Source: Methyloprofundus sp.
GTDB lineage: Bacteria; Pseudomonadota; Gammaproteobacteria; Methylococcales; Methylomonadaceae
Assembly: GCA_030619185.1 (NCBI GenBank)
Contig: JAUXBW010000081.1
Location: 1-8,958 of the forward strand
Reading direction: 5' to 3'
DNA length: 8,958 nt
The notes below the pieces were generated by a model. That model saw only the letters and a list, made by a program, of their open reading frames with translations. It searched no databases and was not told the origin of the DNA. Below are positions 7,508 to 8,958 of this stretch, piece after piece. The translations under genes were made by a program, and so were the position numbers. Position 1 is the first letter of the stretch; each line of letters starts with the position of its first letter.

Positions 7508-7586
7508 CTTTAGGAGCGCGCAGGGAATAAGTTTGGTCACTTCTGTTACACCGCTAAAGACGGATAAAAAGACCCGCAATATTGGA
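7508..7586. repeat. Palindromic repeat element, copy 2, inverted and shorter on one side
   Basis: Bases 7552-7581 are the reverse complement of 1-30 with one mismatch, and weaker similarity runs on through the loop (about 10 of the next 13 bases). CTTTAG at 7508-7513 pairs with CTAAAG at 7554-7559, matching the middle stem of copy 1. The outer left arm that copy 1 would predict is not recognisable; at that point the sequence is already the start of the tatD reading frame. The right end reads CAATATTGGA (7577-7586). It lies between the divergent tatD and mobB genes, just upstream of the alternative GTG start of tatD at 7502, so it occupies the place of the operon's promoter or leader. Confidence 0.65.
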
Positions 7587-7646
7587 TGATGTGTGTTCCC
7601 ATCTCCCTTATGTCGAAGTTATTCCGTGTACGTTCCTGTCACGAAG

Positions 7647-7652
7647 TATAAT
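7647..7652 (+). promoter_or_regulatory. Candidate -10 box for mobB-moeA
   Basis: A perfect TATAAT stands 31 bases upstream of the mobB ATG, giving a predicted leader of roughly 20-25 bases. No good -35 hexamer lies at the usual 16-18 base spacing, and there is no extended TGn element, so the promoter would be weak or need an activator. On the opposite strand the overlapping TATACT could serve the tatD operon, but it too lacks a matching -35. Confidence 0.45.
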
Positions 7653-7683
7653 AAGACCATATTTATAAACGACTTAATTTATC

Positions 7684-8208
7684 ATGAAAAATGCACTTAT
7701 CCCAATATTAGGCTTTGCTGCCCCGAGTGGTACGGGAAAAACTACCTTATTAACCCAGTTAATTCCCCTGCTAAAGCAACATAATATACGTGTCGGTTTG
7801 ATAAAACATAGTCATCATAATTTTCAAATTGACAAACCCGGTAAAGATAGCTTTCGCCTGCGTGAAGCCGGGGCCACACCCGTTATGCTGGTTTCCAGTC
7901 ATAGACGCGCGATAATCACCGAATTTACAACGCCTGTAGACCCCAGCCTGGATGAGCAACTTGCACATTTTGATCAATCCACCCTGGATTTAATTCTGGT
8001 TGAAGGTTTTAAAAGCGAAAACTTCCCTAAAATTGAATTACACCGTCCTAGCCTTGAACTGCCTTTATTCTATCCTGATGACAGCACTATCCTCGCCATC
8101 GCGTCTGACCAGCCACTTTTTCCCGAACGAAAGATCGTCAGCCTGGACTTAAATAATATTTCCCAAATAGCAGATTTTATTCTGCATACTTTTCTAAAAA
8201 AATCATGA
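7684..8208 (+). CDS. mobB: MobB, molybdopterin-guanine dinucleotide biosynthesis adapter protein
   Basis: The 174-residue protein is full length for MobB, a GTP-binding partner of MobA in attaching GMP to molybdopterin in the cytoplasm. A Walker A loop APSGTGKTT is at 13-21, the family signature HSHHNFQIDKPGKDSFRLRE runs from 42 to 61, and LVEGFK (105-110) with PKIELHR (115-121) completes the MobB pattern. The ATG at 7684 fits the family start, but no purine-rich ribosome site is visible in the preceding 20 bases (AT-rich, CGACTTAATTTATC). Its stop overlaps the next start (ATGA, 8205-8208), so moeA is likely translationally coupled to it. mobA itself is not seen; the gene upstream is divergent and unrelated. 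Helpful but not essential for cofactor synthesis in the well-studied E. coli case. Confidence 0.93.
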   Translation: MKNALIPILGFAAPSGTGKTTLLTQLIPLLKQHNIRVGLIKHSHHNFQIDKPGKDSFRLREAGATPVMLVSSHRRAIITEFTTPVDPSLDEQLAHFDQSTLDLILVEGFKSENFPKIELHRPSLELPLFYPDDSTILAIASDQPLFPERKIVSLDLNNISQIADFILHTFLKKS

Positions 8209-8958
8209 CTGATACCTGCCAATTCAGTTCATTAATCAGTATTACTCAAGCGTTAGAAAATATTTACAGCACGCTTTCGGCAGTTAAAGGTCAAGAACTA
8301 GTAAGTCTGCATGCGGCACTAGGCAGGGTCTTAAGTGAAAACTGTATCGCCCCTTTTGACCTGCCTGCTTTTCCAAATTCTTCTATGGATGGCTATGCAT
8401 TTAACAGTGCCGATGTACAAAGTTCAAACTTTGATTTACATTTAGTGGGAACCTCATGGGCTGGATGCCCTTTTAGCGACAAACTCACAAGCGGGCAATG
8501 TGTACGTATTTTTACCGGGGCTGTTATGCCTGAAGGCACGGATAGCGTTATTATGCAGGAGTTAGTTGAGAGAGATGACGCTGTTATTCATTTCCCTGAA
8601 AACACCCAGACCAAGCAAAATGTGCGCTATGTGGGTGAGGATGTTAAACAACAGGATTGTTTATTGACCGCAGCTAAACAATTAACCGCTATCGACCTGG
8701 GCTTGCTTGCTTCTGCGGGAATTTATGAAATACCGGTTAAGCGTAAAATACGTATTGCATTTTTTTCTACTGGCGACGAATTACGCCCCGTAGGGAGTGA
8801 TTTAGCAGCAGGACAAATATATGATAGTAATCGTTATACATTAGCCGCGTTACTTAAAAGCCCGTGCCACGAGGTCAATGACCTTGGGGTTATCGCGGAT
8901 GATAAAGAAAAAATCCGCAAATGTTTAATACAGGCTGCACAAAGTAATGATGTTATCA
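8205..8958 (+). CDS. moeA: MoeA, molybdopterin molybdenumtransferase (partial, cut by right edge)
   Basis: The open frame begins at an ATG overlapping the mobB stop and runs 251 codons to the window end; MoeA is usually about 400 residues, so the C-terminal 40 percent is missing. The protein inserts molybdate into adenylylated molybdopterin. Visible signatures are PAFPNSSMDGYAF (54-66), RIFTGAVMPEGTD (101-113), RYVGEDV (141-147), the molybdopterin-binding-fold start IAFFSTGDEL (184-193), and IYDSNRYTL (205-213). The residues following (VNDLGVIADD, 224-233) also match the family. The frame is intact with no internal stop. No separate ribosome site is obvious before the ATG, consistent with coupling through the ATGA overlap. 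It was identified by direct translation, as no stop codon lies in the window. Confidence 0.93.
   Translation, partial: MTDTCQFSSLISITQALENIYSTLSAVKGQELVSLHAALGRVLSENCIAPFDLPAFPNSSMDGYAFNSADVQSSNFDLHLVGTSWAGCPFSDKLTSGQCVRIFTGAVMPEGTDSVIMQELVERDDAVIHFPENTQTKQNVRYVGEDVKQQDCLLTAAKQLTAIDLGLLASAGIYEIPVKRKIRIAFFSTGDELRPVGSDLAAGQIYDSNRYTLAALLKSPCHEVNDLGVIADDKEKIRKCLIQAAQSNDVI

Noticed and set aside
7625..7643. CGTG...CACG inverted motif before the mobB -10 box as an operator
   Set aside because: Only four terminal base pairs match; the interior is not symmetric.
1..8958. Defence island, prophage, integron or CRISPR content
   Set aside because: All genes are recognisable housekeeping or metal/sulfur types; no nuclease-effector pair, integrase, transposase or spaced direct repeats were found. 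TatD here is the common YcfH type.

Overview
The window is an ordinary-looking stretch of a moderately AT-rich bacterial chromosome, most likely from a gammaproteobacterium. The protein types (YbaN/DUF454, a YcfH-type TatD nuclease, MobB-MoeA) fit this group. So does the load of small palindromic repeats in almost every intergenic gap. Copper-handling genes plus a TTCCCACGC-type dispersed repeat recall sulfur-oxidising or methanotrophic gammaproteobacteria, but that placement is only a guess.

Layout: positions 1-131 hold no gene and are mostly a nested palindromic repeat. Five genes then lie on the minus strand. Read in the direction of transcription (right to left) they are a TatD/YcfH-type metal-dependent hydrolase, a CoA-disulfide/persulfide reductase with a C-terminal rhodanese domain, a P1B-type copper ATPase, an acyl-CoA synthetase of the 4-coumarate-CoA ligase type, and a small YbaN-like membrane protein. 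The first three are tightly spaced (20 and 41 bases) and probably form one operon. The synthetase and YbaN genes follow after gaps holding two other palindromic repeats. On the plus strand, diverging from tatD, are mobB and moeA. They overlap by ATGA, belong to molybdenum cofactor synthesis, and moeA runs off the right edge.

How the genes may work together: the persulfide reductase handles sulfane sulfur and the ATPase moves copper. Their co-transcription suggests a link between copper and reactive sulfur, since Cu(I) binds thiols, persulfides and sulfide tightly. This is inference. The mobB-moeA pair is a separate transcription unit for molybdopterin maturation.

The most notable observations are two. 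First, the copper ATPase keeps every copper-site and phosphorylation motif but departs from consensus at four catalytic motifs (TGE to TGS, SEHPL to SEHLL, GxG to DxG, GTD to AVG). Second, an inverted pair of the same palindromic element (29 of 30 bases identical over the best arm) brackets the five-gene minus-strand block. I see no defence system, CRISPR array, tRNA, rRNA, transposase or phage gene.
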